Below, piece by piece: positions 32,900 through 40,813 of a DNA stretch of 60,460 nucleotides. The position numbers were made by a program, and so were the translations under genes. The notes below the pieces were generated by a model. The model was not told where the DNA came from. It made no database searches and saw nothing but the letters and a program-made list of their open reading frames with translations. This DNA comes from Planctomycetota bacterium (lineage in GTDB: Bacteria > Planctomycetota > UBA1135). The first letter of the stretch is position 1. Each line of letters opens with the position of its first letter. Location: the NCBI GenBank assembly GCA_002705055.1, contig PAHY01000043.1:69832-130291 (forward strand), written 5' to 3'.

Positions 32900-32933
32900 C
32901 GAGGATGCGGACCTTCGCCCACTTGCGTCCTCG
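32900..32933. terminator. Hairpin filling a convergent intergenic gap, possible bidirectional terminator
   Basis: CGAGGATGC (32900-32908) pairs with GCGTCCTCG (32925-32933) to form nine base pairs, one of them G-U, around a 16-base loop. The hairpin occupies the whole gap between two convergent stop codons. The downstream T content is modest on both strands, so termination may be weak. Confidence 0.45.
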
Positions 32934-34928
32934 TTAGTCTGTTCCCGATCCCGCTTCGCGACGCACCCAGATCGGGCTGAGCCAGATCCGATGGCCGTCG
33001 GCCTGGACGGCGCGGACGTAGTAGCTGTGCAGCTCGCCGGGCGCGGTGTCCAGGTCGATCCAGGTCAGCGAGAGGTCGCGTTGCTGGGGAGTCAGCTCCA
33101 GCACCGGGTCGTCACCGTTGCGGAAGACGGTCAGTTCGACGATGTCTTCCGTGCCGAAGAGTTCGATCCGCAGCTCCGGGTCGCGATCGGTATAGAGTTC
33201 GCCGCCGACGATCGCGTTTTCGATCTGGAGCCAGCCGATCGCGCGCGCACCGGTCGTCGCGATGGTGTGCCGTTGGGTCAGGCCGTGCCAGATGCCCTCA
33301 CGGTCCAGGCGCGTGGTCCAGACGCCGGTCAGGCCCATCCGCGCGTAGCGCTGCGGGAAGGCGATGTTCGAGCCGGGGCGCGCCAGATGATGATCCGAAT
33401 CGGCGGTGAAGCCCATTCGATAGCCGGCCCGCAGCGCTTCCTGCACGTAGGCGCCCAGCCCCGGCGGGTGGTTCTTGATCGCGCTCTGCTGCATCGGCAG
33501 CGGGTTGCCGTAGTACTCGGAGCTGCCGTGCCAGGAGTAGATCTCGACCAGTGGCTGGTTGGGGTGAGCGAGCGCCGAACCCCAGTCCATCGGCCCGGTC
33601 GCCGCCCAGGCGGAATGGTGAGGGATGCCGATCGCGCGGTGCCCGGCCATCGCCGCCAGCAGCTGCTCCGCGCGGTTGCCATCGCCGAGGCAGAAGGCGT
33701 CGCCCAGATCCGTGCCGTGCTTCAGCACGACGTTACGGTGGCCGGAGCGATCACTGGTCCATTCGTAACCGACAAAGCCGACGAAGCGCCCGGGGCGCGA
33801 CTCGTCTTCATCCAGATGCCGCAGCCAGTCCCAGTCAAAATCGTTCCCGGTGGGCATTGAGCAATGCTCAGTCAGCCCCATGAAGTCGAAACCCTCGACC
33901 TCGCGGGCCCAGCGGAAGGCCTCACGGGGGAGCCCCAGGGCATGCCCGCCGACGGTCGAATGCACGTGCAGATTGCCCCAGTAGAGGCGCGGAGTCGGCG
34001 TGCCGCGGACCGGCTCACGCACCAGGAGTGGATTGCTCTCGCCCCGGATTTGCGTCGCGCCGTCGAGGCTGGCTTCGATCCGCACCGCGCCGCTCCCCGA
34101 AGCGTCAAACCAGATCGTCTTCACGCCGCGATCCTGCTCGGTAAACAGAATGGACGCGGGCAGCCCGGGCAGCGGGCGACTCGGCTGCAAGTGCACCAGC
34201 CCGGTAAAGCTGCGATCGATGCCGCTGTTGCGGAAGAAGCTGTCGTCGTTCTCGCGCGCCTGGACGATCAGCCGCGCCCGCTCGCCCGGCTGGCGAATCG
34301 AGTCCACATGCAGGCTGAAGCGGTCGGTGGTCATCGGCCCGACTTCGATGCGCGGAAAGGCGCTCGCCGGATACCGCAGCTCGAACGGCGAGCCAGCGTC
34401 GCGACGCTCCTCAACCAAGATCCAGACGTCGGCCGACTGCTCCGAGAGCCGATAGCCGGGGCTGCCCTGACTCGGATCCCCGATCCGGAACTCGATCTCC
34501 TGCCCCTTCAGAAGGGGGTTCGAGTCTCGGGTGGGGACGATCTCGACCCAAACTTCGCGGGTCCACAGCCCCCCGGGTGGCGGAGTCACCAACTGGAAGT
34601 CCGCGTTGCCGGGCACGTGCACGCTGAGGTAGTTCGCAGCCCGCGGCTGCCAGATCTGGAAGGGGCTCCAGATGTTGGCGCGCATCACGCGCAGCGTCCG
34701 ACCCTGCCACGGATAACCCAAGGAAAGGCGCACCGCGCCGCCCGGTGCCAGGTCCTGGTCCAGCCGGTAGCGCAGCGAAAAACTCGCCGTCGAGGCGAAG
34801 CTCCCCAGGCGCTCGGCAGACCGGTGGTAGTGTTCGCCTTCGAAGCGAACCGGGGGAGGCTGGGGAGTCGGGGAGGTGGGCGCCCCCTGAAGTCCGACCC
34901 ACAGCAGGCAGGCCCAGGCAAGAGGCAT
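32934..34928 (-). CDS. DUF3604 domain protein (PHP-like), secreted
   Basis: The 664-residue protein has a signal peptide (PLAWACLLWVGLQG). The hallmark LYWGNLHVHSTVGG (about residue 315) is the PHP-like metal motif of DUF3604, followed by DFMGLTEHC, GFVGYEWTS and GFTADSDHH, which supply further His and Asp ligands. The first 290 residues are beta-rich and carry no motif that I know. It is probably a metal-dependent hydrolase acting outside the cytoplasm; the substrate is unknown. The ATG at 34928 was selected for the signal peptide; the frame extends upstream without family sequence. Minus-strand TAGGCT ends seven bases before it. Confidence 0.86.
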   Translation of the reverse strand: MPLAWACLLWVGLQGAPTSPTPQPPPVRFEGEHYHRSAERLGSFASTASFSLRYRLDQDLAPGGAVRLSLGYPWQGRTLRVMRANIWSPFQIWQPRAANYLSVHVPGNADFQLVTPPPGGLWTREVWVEIVPTRDSNPLLKGQEIEFRIGDPSQGSPGYRLSEQSADVWILVEERRDAGSPFELRYPASAFPRIEVGPMTTDRFSLHVDSIRQPGERARLIVQARENDDSFFRNSGIDRSFTGLVHLQPSRPLPGLPASILFTEQDRGVKTIWFDASGSGAVRIEASLDGATQIRGESNPLLVREPVRGTPTPRLYWGNLHVHSTVGGHALGLPREAFRWAREVEGFDFMGLTEHCSMPTGNDFDWDWLRHLDEDESRPGRFVGFVGYEWTSDRSGHRNVVLKHGTDLGDAFCLGDGNRAEQLLAAMAGHRAIGIPHHSAWAATGPMDWGSALAHPNQPLVEIYSWHGSSEYYGNPLPMQQSAIKNHPPGLGAYVQEALRAGYRMGFTADSDHHLARPGSNIAFPQRYARMGLTGVWTTRLDREGIWHGLTQRHTIATTGARAIGWLQIENAIVGGELYTDRDPELRIELFGTEDIVELTVFRNGDDPVLELTPQQRDLSLTWIDLDTAPGELHSYYVRAVQADGHRIWLSPIWVRREAGSGTD

Positions 34929-34935
34929 GGCTTCC

Positions 34936-34941
34936 AGCCTA
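34936..34941 (-). promoter_or_regulatory. Putative -10 element (TAGGCT) of a leaderless transcript
   Basis: Minus-strand TAGGCT ends seven bases before the ATG at 34928. It lacks the AGGA core, so a Shine-Dalgarno reading does not fit. Confidence 0.45.
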
Positions 34942-35022
34942 AGTCGAGTCGGTCGAATCTCGCAAGCCGATCGCTTGGAGGAAGCTCTCCGGGCGCTATT
35001 CTGGCCGGCGAGGACCCGAGCC

Positions 35023-35478
35023 ATGCAATCCAAAGCCACGACCGTCCCTGCGTATCTCAAGGAAGTCCCGGAAGATCGCCTTGCCGCCATCAAGAAGCTG
35101 CGCAAGACGATCAAGGACAATCTGCCCGAGGGCTTCAAGGAAACCATGGGCTATGGGATGCCTGCCTACGTCGTGCCGCACAAGATCTACCCGGACGGCT
35201 ACCACTGCGATCCCAAGCTGCCGCTGCCCTTCATCAACTTCGCCTCGCAGAAGAACTTCGTGGCGCTGTACCACATGGGGATTTACGCCAACCCGAAGCT
35301 GCTGGCGTGGTTTGAGAAGGAGTGGCCGAAGCACGTCAGCACCAAGCTCGACATGGGCAAGAGCTGCATCCGGTTCAAGAACCCGGACAAGATCCCCTTC
35401 GATCTGATCGGGCAGCTGTGCCAGAAGATGACCGTCGAGGACTGGGTCAAGCTCTACGAGAAGAACGTCAAGAACTAG
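35023..35478 (+). CDS. DUF1801 (YdhG-like) domain protein
   Basis: The 151-residue cytoplasmic protein matches the DUF1801/YdhG fold, with the signatures LKKLRKTIKDNLP-like IKKLRKTIKDNLPEGFKET, GYGMPAYV, and FINFASQKNFVALYHMG. The C-terminal CIRFKNPDKIPFDLI segment is also conserved in the family. Its biochemical role is unknown, although the fold is related to frataxin-like iron-binding proteins. The ATG at 35023 follows GAGGA at a normal distance, and TATTCT at 34997 could be its -10. A GTG-start methyltransferase gene lies two bases after the stop, so the two are coupled. Confidence 0.86.
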   Translation: MQSKATTVPAYLKEVPEDRLAAIKKLRKTIKDNLPEGFKETMGYGMPAYVVPHKIYPDGYHCDPKLPLPFINFASQKNFVALYHMGIYANPKLLAWFEKEWPKHVSTKLDMGKSCIRFKNPDKIPFDLIGQLCQKMTVEDWVKLYEKNVKN

Positions 35479-35480
35479 CC

Positions 35481-36212
35481 GTGACCGGCTTCTACGACGA
35501 GGACCTCGCGTACATCCACCACACCGGCTTCACGGATCTCATCGATGGGGCCGGTCCGGAAGTGCTGCGCTGGATCCACTCCTTCGGGATCGACGGGGGC
35601 CGTCTGCTGGATCTCGGCTGCGGCAGCGGGACCTTCGCCCGCCTGGCCACCGAGGCCGGCTTCGAGGTGCTGGGGGCCGATCTGTCCCCAGCCATGATCG
35701 AGCTCGCCCGCGAGGTCGCGCCGCAGGCTGAGTTCCGCTGTCAGAGCCTCTTTGACCTTGCCCTGCCGCGGGCGCGGGTCGTCACGATGCTGGGCGAAGG
35801 CCTGAACTACTGCGCCGGCGGCGAGCCCGACGACCGACGCGTCGACGAGCTGTTTGCGCGGATTCACGCTGCCCTCGAGCCGGGCGGCCTGCTGGCTTTC
35901 GATGTCATCGTGGCAGACGATCGAGAGCCGATGCACGGCACCAACGGCCGCGCCGGCGTGGACTGGGCCGTCATCTCGGCGATCAGCGAAGACCTGGACG
36001 CCGGCCATCTCATTCGCACGATCACGGCCTTCCGCGAGGTCGACGACCACTATCGGCGCAGCGATGAAGTGCACGTGGTACGCGTGTTCGAAGCCTCGGC
36101 GCTGGCGATGCTGCTCAAGGCGCACGGTTTCGAGGTCGAGGTCTCGCCGTGCTACGGCATCTACCCGCTGCTGCCGCGACGGCGCGCCTTCCTGGCGCAT
36201 ATGGAGTCATGA
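35481..36212 (+). CDS. Class I SAM-dependent methyltransferase
   Basis: The 243-residue methyltransferase has motif I LLDLGCGSGTFARLA (about residues 43-57), the acidic residue of motif II in VLGADLSPAMIELA, and a motif IV-like ALEPGGLLAFDVI. The fold is typical of small-molecule methyltransferases; the acceptor is not identifiable. The start codon is GTG at 35481, two bases after the DUF1801 stop, and gives the family N-terminus TGFYDEDLAYIHH. The stop overlaps the next ATG (ATGA). Confidence 0.88.
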   Translation: MTGFYDEDLAYIHHTGFTDLIDGAGPEVLRWIHSFGIDGGRLLDLGCGSGTFARLATEAGFEVLGADLSPAMIELAREVAPQAEFRCQSLFDLALPRARVVTMLGEGLNYCAGGEPDDRRVDELFARIHAALEPGGLLAFDVIVADDREPMHGTNGRAGVDWAVISAISEDLDAGHLIRTITAFREVDDHYRRSDEVHVVRVFEASALAMLLKAHGFEVEVSPCYGIYPLLPRRRAFLAHMES

Positions 36213-36736
36213 CCATGATCAGACGATTCCCGCTGCTTCTGGTGCTGGCCGCCGCGGGCTGCGGCGACGCCGCCCCCGGCCCGGAGTCGGCACCGTCCAC
36301 GCAGGCCGGGGCGAGCTACGCCCTCGAGGACTTTCAGTCGATCACCCTCGAACGCACCGGCTGTTATGGCTTCTGTCCGACCTACCAGGTCACGATTCAC
36401 GCCGATGGACTGGTGGTCTATGAGGGCTATGAGCACGTCGGTGTGAGCGGTGAAAAGCGCGGCCAGGTGGATGAGGCCGGCCTGCGCGAGCTGCTGGGGC
36501 TGTGCGAGAGCATCGACTTCTGGACCCTGGCTGAGCGCTACGAGTACAAGACCGACGCCGAAGGCAATCAGATCACGATCACGGACCAGCCCTGGCGCTA
36601 CACCACGCTGCGCGTGGGCGGGGTGGAGAAGCGGGTCGAGAACTACTTCGGCGGCCCCGAACTGCTGCGCAAACTGGAAGATCGCATCGACGCGCTCTCC
36701 GGCGCCGCGGTCTGGAAGCAGCGCGAGCAAGGCTGA
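36209..36736 (+). CDS. DUF6438 domain lipoprotein
   Basis: The 175-residue lipoprotein has the signal FPLLLVLAAAGC. The conserved segment LERTGCYGFCPTYQVTI (about residues 46-62), with its two Cys, is the hallmark of DUF6438, and the domain runs on to about residue 160. The role is unknown; the paired cysteines might form a disulfide after export. The ATG at 36209 overlaps the methyltransferase stop, and an internal ATG six bases later is an alternative. Confidence 0.8.
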   Translation: MTMIRRFPLLLVLAAAGCGDAAPGPESAPSTQAGASYALEDFQSITLERTGCYGFCPTYQVTIHADGLVVYEGYEHVGVSGEKRGQVDEAGLRELLGLCESIDFWTLAERYEYKTDAEGNQITITDQPWRYTTLRVGGVEKRVENYFGGPELLRKLEDRIDALSGAAVWKQREQG

Positions 36737-36747
36737 TCCGCTGCGTG

Positions 36748-36753
36748 CTAGGG
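36748..36753 (+). promoter_or_regulatory. Putative -10 element (TAGGGT)
   Basis: TAGGGT lies nine bases before the ATG at 36763. A GTG start at 36745 would place this box inside the gene, which favours the ATG. Confidence 0.35.
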
Positions 36754-36762
36754 TGGAGTCTT

Positions 36763-37059
36763 ATGAGAGATTCCCGCCTTGTTGTCTTCAGTGCTGTTCT
36801 GTCCGTTCTGCTGCTTGCCACGGCTGCATTCGCATGGCAGCAGAGCAGTCCCGTCCCGGCGCAGTCTCTCCCGCCTTCTCTGGCGCCGCTGATCGGTCAC
36901 GAGGTGACGGTCTGGGTCGAGCGCCACGATGGTGAGAGTAATCTGAATCGAACGGGAACTCTGATCGCGGCCGACCAGATTGGTCTTCGAGTTCAGGTGG
37001 AGAACCATCGCTACTGGTTTCCCCACGCTCATGTGCGACTGATCCACGAGCGCGAGTAA
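36763..37059 (+). CDS. Hypothetical small secreted protein with beta-barrel-like domain
   Basis: The protein of 98 residues has a signal peptide (LVVFSAVLSVLLLATAAFAW) and one compact domain, GHEVTVWVERHDGESNLN onward, whose strand pattern suggests an SH3/Sm-like barrel. I do not recognise a family. The DNA is less GC-rich than its neighbours. The TAA stop forms TAACGT, a possible -10 for the LysE gene nine bases further on. An in-frame GTG at 36745 would add six residues but conflicts with the signal peptide's n-region and with the TAGGGT box. Confidence 0.6.
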   Translation: MRDSRLVVFSAVLSVLLLATAAFAWQQSSPVPAQSLPPSLAPLIGHEVTVWVERHDGESNLNRTGTLIAADQIGLRVQVENHRYWFPHAHVRLIHERE

Positions 37060-37062
37060 CGT
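37057..37062 (+). promoter_or_regulatory. Putative -10 element (TAACGT) built on the upstream stop codon
   Basis: The TAA stop of the preceding gene plus CGT forms TAACGT, nine bases before the TTG start at 37072. Confidence 0.3.
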
Positions 37063-37071
37063 AAGCGGGCC

Positions 37072-37701
37072 TTGCCCGCTGTCGAAACCCTCGTTCAGGT
37101 CTTCGTCGCCTCGCTGCTGCTGGCCGTCACGCCGGGGCCGGACAACATCTTCGTGCTGACGCAGGCCGCGCTGCGCGGGGCGCGCATGGGCCTGCTCGTG
37201 GTTCTGGGGCTGTGCACGGGGCTGATCCTGCACACCACGCTGGTTGCGGTGGGCGCGGCGGCCATCTTCGCGACTTCGGCCCTGGCCTTTGAGCTGCTGA
37301 AGTACTGCGGCGCGGCCTACCTGCTCTACCTAGCCTGGGGCGCCTTCCACGCCGGCGCGCAGCAGATCGATGGGGGCCATCGCGTCGATGCGCTGAGCGG
37401 CGGCGCGATGTACCGGCGCGGCATCATCATGAACGTGACCAACCCCAAGGTCTCGCTCTTCTTTCTGGCCTTCCTGCCGATGTTCGCCGACGAAGCCCGC
37501 GGCGCCATCGCCTGGCAGATCGTGATCTTCGGACTCGTCTTCCAGTTGGCGACGCTGCTGGTCTTCGGGGGCGTCGCGCTGGCTGCGGGTCGGCTGGGGG
37601 ACTGGCTGCGCCAGCGCCCCGGGGTGCAGCGAGCGATGAATCGCATCGCCGGCCTGGTCTTCGTCGTGCTCGCGGCCAGTCTGCTGCTCGCCGAACGCTA
37701 G
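37072..37701 (+). CDS. LysE family amino-acid exporter
   Basis: The inner-membrane exporter of 209 residues belongs to the LysE/RhtB family with about six helices. The family motif TPGPDNIFVLTQAALRGARMG (about residues 22-42) is clear, as is GAAYLLYLAWGAF and a central MNVTNPKVSLFFLAFLP loop. Substrates are likely neutral or basic amino acids or their derivatives. The start is TTG at 37072; no in-frame ATG or GTG precedes the first helix. The TAG stop is the beginning of the TAGGCT box of the next gene. Confidence 0.88.
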   Translation: MPAVETLVQVFVASLLLAVTPGPDNIFVLTQAALRGARMGLLVVLGLCTGLILHTTLVAVGAAAIFATSALAFELLKYCGAAYLLYLAWGAFHAGAQQIDGGHRVDALSGGAMYRRGIIMNVTNPKVSLFFLAFLPMFADEARGAIAWQIVIFGLVFQLATLLVFGGVALAAGRLGDWLRQRPGVQRAMNRIAGLVFVVLAASLLLAER

Positions 37702-37704
37702 GCT
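37699..37704 (+). promoter_or_regulatory. Putative -10 element (TAGGCT) built on the lysE-family stop codon
   Basis: The LysE-family TAG stop plus GCT forms TAGGCT, ending five bases before the ATG at 37710. There is no AGGA core. Confidence 0.5.
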
Positions 37705-37709
37705 GGGGC

Positions 37710-39398
37710 ATGCTGTCCACGCTCCTGCTCGTCTGTGCGGCGGCGGCTTCGACGCTGCTTCAGTCCTCGGCGCCCCCCTGGAATCAGGGCCCGGGGCCGC
37801 ACGGCAACTGGCACAGCGAGGGCGTCGACCCACCGCCTCTGCGCTTCAGCGTGCGCACCGGCGAGAACATTCTGTGGCGGACCCCGCTGCCCGAGACCGG
37901 CCAGGGCGGGATCGCGATCTGGGGGGACCGGGTCTTCGTCGCGACCATGGCGCCCTGGGACGAGTCCATGGCGCTCCAGCCGGAAGAGGCGGAGCGGTTC
38001 CAGCACGCGACCGAAGGCCGCAAGGTTGTGGGCAAGCACATCGACGCGCATTGCCTCGATGCGAACACGGGCAAGATCCTGTGGACCCGTCGCATCGAAG
38101 GCGAGGTGCCGGCGATCTACAGCTATCCCTTTTCGGATGCGACCAGCGCTTCGCCGGTGACGGACGGCGAGCACGTCTGGTTTACCAACGCGGCCGGACG
38201 CGTCGTCTGCTTCACGGTCGAGGGTCGCCCGGTTTGGGAGCGCCGATTCACGCCCAACTTCGACGGGCCCTTCAACAAGCAGTTCGAGCCGATTCTGGTG
38301 CGCGACCAGATCGACGGCGAGCAGCGCAAGGTGCTGGTGCACATGGAGCCGCGCCACGCGCCGGAGACCACCAGCCCGAAAGATCTGCACGGACGCTGGC
38401 ACTATCTGTTCGGTCTCGACGCCCAGACCGGCCAGGTGCTGTGGCAGAGCGAGGACGCACTGACGCAGTACAACGCCCCGATTCAGATCCTGGCAGAGGA
38501 CCAGGGGCTGCCTGCGATGCTGCATGCCCGCGGCGGGCCGCACGCGGTCCCCGAACGACCGGTCGGCCTGTCGATCACCGCGCTGGCGGGGCCGCAGCGC
38601 GGCAAGGCGCTGGCACGCTTTGCGGACCCGCGCGGCAATCACGAAGCCTCGCTGCAGACCATGGCGACGACCTCGGCCGGGATCTGCTGGCTGCTGAAGG
38701 ACCCGCGCAATGCGGTCGCCCTGCTGGAGCATGGATCCTTGAAGGAGCTGCGGGAGATTTCGCTCACGCAGGGCGTCCGGCATCGCGAGCGTGACCCGGA
38801 AACGGGGGAGTGGACCACGCATCTTGATGCCCAGCTCGACCGCGGAGTCTTCCCCGCTCGGTATTCGGCGCTGGGCATGGTGATCGGTCCCGAGCTCTAC
38901 TTTCAGTGCTACGCGACCGCCTGGGGCAAGCCCACGATCGGCCCGTCCTACTGCTTCGCCCGCGTGCACACGGCGACGAACCAGGTGGAGTACCTGGAAG
39001 TGCCCAGCGGAGTGGCGCGGGTCTACGACGAGGGTTCGGGAACCTGGCAGGATCAGTTCGTCTGGCGCGCACCCCAGCAGGCCCGCGCGATCAACAGTCG
39101 CGGCGTCGAGGTGACGGGCGACGACCGCTCGCGCTGGGATGGCTGGGATTGGGTCTTCAATGGCTCGCCCACGCGCTTCAATGAGCGGCTCTACTTCACG
39201 ACCGCATCCGGGCTGGTCTATGTCTTCGACGCCTACGCGAAGGAATGGGATGAGAGCGCGCTGCTGGCCGTGAACGACCTCGGTCCGGCGGGCGAGACCT
39301 GGTCCGCCAACTCGCTCAGCATCTGCGGCGGGCGGCTCTATCACCGCACGGCTCGCGAGCTGATCTGCGTGGGAGAAACGCGCGCCTCGTCGCGCTAG
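37710..39398 (+). CDS. PQQ-like beta-propeller protein, secreted
   Basis: The protein of 562 residues has a signal peptide (LSTLLLVCAAAASTLLQ). The body reads as PQQ-type or BamB-like propeller blades: ENILWRTPLPETGQGGIAIWGDRVFV, CLDANTGKILWTRRIEG-like CLDANTGKILWTRR, LDAQTGQVLWQSED and VYVFDAYAKEWDE. The Gly-x-x-x-W repeats are typical. No quinoprotein dehydrogenase catalytic residues are evident, so a structural or binding role is more likely. The TAG stop begins the TAGAAT box of the tiny membrane protein gene that follows. Confidence 0.82.
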   Translation: MLSTLLLVCAAAASTLLQSSAPPWNQGPGPHGNWHSEGVDPPPLRFSVRTGENILWRTPLPETGQGGIAIWGDRVFVATMAPWDESMALQPEEAERFQHATEGRKVVGKHIDAHCLDANTGKILWTRRIEGEVPAIYSYPFSDATSASPVTDGEHVWFTNAAGRVVCFTVEGRPVWERRFTPNFDGPFNKQFEPILVRDQIDGEQRKVLVHMEPRHAPETTSPKDLHGRWHYLFGLDAQTGQVLWQSEDALTQYNAPIQILAEDQGLPAMLHARGGPHAVPERPVGLSITALAGPQRGKALARFADPRGNHEASLQTMATTSAGICWLLKDPRNAVALLEHGSLKELREISLTQGVRHRERDPETGEWTTHLDAQLDRGVFPARYSALGMVIGPELYFQCYATAWGKPTIGPSYCFARVHTATNQVEYLEVPSGVARVYDEGSGTWQDQFVWRAPQQARAINSRGVEVTGDDRSRWDGWDWVFNGSPTRFNERLYFTTASGLVYVFDAYAKEWDESALLAVNDLGPAGETWSANSLSICGGRLYHRTARELICVGETRASSR

Positions 39399-39401
39399 AA
39401 T
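39396..39401 (+). promoter_or_regulatory. Putative -10 element (TAGAAT) built on the propeller gene stop codon
   Basis: The stop TAG plus AAT forms TAGAAT, five of six consensus bases, 14 bases before the ATG at 39416. A GGGGAC stretch in between may bind ribosomes. Confidence 0.45.
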
Positions 39402-39415
39402 CGTGCACGGGGACG

Positions 39416-39589
39416 ATGCGCCGTATTCTCATTGTTGCACTTTGCCTGATCTTGGCCGCCGCTTGCGGGCTGGGCTATCTGGCTGCCAAAGAGCCGGGAA
39501 GCCCGGTTCAATGGCTTTGGATCTACGGCCTTGGCTTCCTGGTCTGGTGTTCGGCGGCGCTCGGAGCGCTGGTCTATCGGCGACCCTAG
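39416..39589 (+). CDS. Small two-helix membrane protein (57 residues)
   Basis: This short gene encodes 57 residues with two membrane helices: [20 protein letters not shown] at the N-terminus, then a soluble AAKEPGSPV turn, then [20 protein letters not shown] and a basic end YRRP. LAAAC could also be a lipobox. It lies between the propeller gene and queC, has TAGAAT upstream, and its own TAG stop forms the TAGAAT box of queC. The family is unknown. Codon composition is less GC-rich than its neighbours. Confidence 0.6.
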   Translation: MRRILIVALCLILAAACGLGYLAAKEPGSPVQWLWIYGLGFLVWCSAALGALVYRRP

Positions 39590-39592
39590 AAT
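39587..39592 (+). promoter_or_regulatory. Putative -10 element (TAGAAT) built on a stop codon, upstream of queC-GNAT
   Basis: The stop of the 57-residue gene plus AAT forms TAGAAT, 13 bases before the ATG at 39606. It overlaps an earlier in-frame ATG at 39591, which argues for the later start. Confidence 0.45.
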
Positions 39593-39605
39593 GAAGGGTC
39601 TTCGC

Positions 39606-40805
39606 ATGAAGACCGAAGCCACCTCAGATTCCGCGCCGCGCGCGGTCGTGCTGCTGTCGGGCGGGCTCGACTCCGCCACCGTCGCAGCCTGGCTGAAAGA
39701 GCGCGGCTATCGCGTGCACGCGCTATCCATCGACTACGGGCAGCGGCACGCCGCCGAACTGCGCGCTGCAAGCAAGGTGGCGGAAGCCATCGGTGTCGAG
39801 GAGCACCTGGTGCAGAGCCTCGACCTGCGGCCGATCGGAGGCTCGGCGCTGACGGCCGACATTCCGGTGCCGAAGGCCAAGAATCCGCTGGCTCCGGTCG
39901 CCGCCGACATCCCGGTCACTTACGTCCCGGCGCGGAACACGCTGTTCCTCGCGCTGGCGCTGGGCTTCGCTGAGGCTCGCGGTGCGCACGATCTGGGGAT
40001 CGGCGTGAACGCGCTCGACTACTCGGGTTATCCCGATTGCCGCCCCGAGTTCATCGAGGCCTTTGAAGGGCTGGCCAATCTGGCGACGCGCGAGGGCGTA
40101 GAAGGTCGACCCTTCCGTCTGCATGCGCCGCTGCAGGAACTCGGCAAGCTCGAGATCCTGCAGCTGGCCTGCGAGCTGGGCGCGCCGATCGACGAGACCC
40201 TCTCCTGCTACGACCCCATCCCGCGCGACGCCGAGGACGGCATCGTCGGCGGCGGTGTGCGTGCCTGCGGCCACTGCGATTCCTGCCGCTTGCGGATTCG
40301 CGCCGAGGCGGAGCTGCGGGCCTGGAATCCCTGCGAACTGCCGGTCGAGATCGAAGCCGATGTCCCGGCCAGTCTGGTACACGCGGTGCGGCATCGCAAT
40401 CTGCGCGCGGATCAGCCTTTTGAGTCGGCCGTCTATGCCGAGATCGACGATCTTCCCAGCACCAAGCATTGGGTCGCGCGGATCGAGGGCGAGATCGTCG
40501 GCTGCGCCACGCTGCTGGAAGACGAGGCCCACGGCGTGGGCTGCCGCGTGCGCGGGATGGCCGTCGACGAAGCGCTGCGGGGCCAGCACATCGGCGTGCC
40601 GCTGCTGCGTGCCTGCATGGACGAAGCGGCCGCGCGCGGCACCGGGATTTGGTGCAATGCGCGCACCGCCGCCGTGCGCTTCTACGCGCGCTCCGGATTC
40701 CGCCGCACCGGCGACGAGTTTGAGATGCCCGACATCGGGCCGCACTACGCCCTGGTCTGGCCGGGGCCGCGCACGCCCGAGCACGCCGGCTCCACGCAGG
40801 CGTAG
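39606..40805 (+). CDS. queC: 7-cyano-7-deazaguanine synthase fused to a GNAT acetyltransferase
   Basis: QueC makes preQ0 from 7-carboxy-7-deazaguanine, ammonia and ATP in queuosine synthesis. Residues about 12-240 are a complete QueC: PP-loop [12 protein letters not shown] (Ser18 to Ser23), [15 protein letters not shown] and zinc cysteines 201, 221, 224 and 227 (SCYDP and CGHCDSC). The same frame continues into a full GNAT domain at about 258-390, with [45 protein letters not shown] and [10 protein letters not shown] lone QueC would end near residue 240, so this is a genuine fusion without a stop or frameshift. mazG and tRNA-Asp follow. The start at 39606 is preferred over 39591, which lies in the TAGAAT box. 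Confidence 0.9.
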   Translation: MKTEATSDSAPRAVVLLSGGLDSATVAAWLKERGYRVHALSIDYGQRHAAELRAASKVAEAIGVEEHLVQSLDLRPIGGSALTADIPVPKAKNPLAPVAADIPVTYVPARNTLFLALALGFAEARGAHDLGIGVNALDYSGYPDCRPEFIEAFEGLANLATREGVEGRPFRLHAPLQELGKLEILQLACELGAPIDETLSCYDPIPRDAEDGIVGGGVRACGHCDSCRLRIRAEAELRAWNPCELPVEIEADVPASLVHAVRHRNLRADQPFESAVYAEIDDLPSTKHWVARIEGEIVGCATLLEDEAHGVGCRVRGMAVDEALRGQHIGVPLLRACMDEAAARGTGIWCNARTAAVRFYARSGFRRTGDEFEMPDIGPHYALVWPGPRTPEHAGSTQA

Positions 40806-40808
40806 AAT
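40803..40808 (+). promoter_or_regulatory. Putative -10 element (TAGAAT) built on the queC stop codon
   Basis: The queC TAG stop plus AAT forms TAGAAT, ending five bases before the mazG ATG at 40814. There is no AGGA core. Confidence 0.5.
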
Positions 40809-40813
40809 CCGGC

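Noticed and set aside
36745..36762. GTG start for the 98-residue secreted protein
   Set aside because: It would spoil the short basic n-region of the signal peptide and place the TAGGGT box inside the coding region.
40330..40390. A missed frameshift or stop between QueC and GNAT creating an artificial fusion
   Set aside because: The frame runs through without interruption and both domains are intact, so no correction is needed; an error remains testable by re-sequencing.
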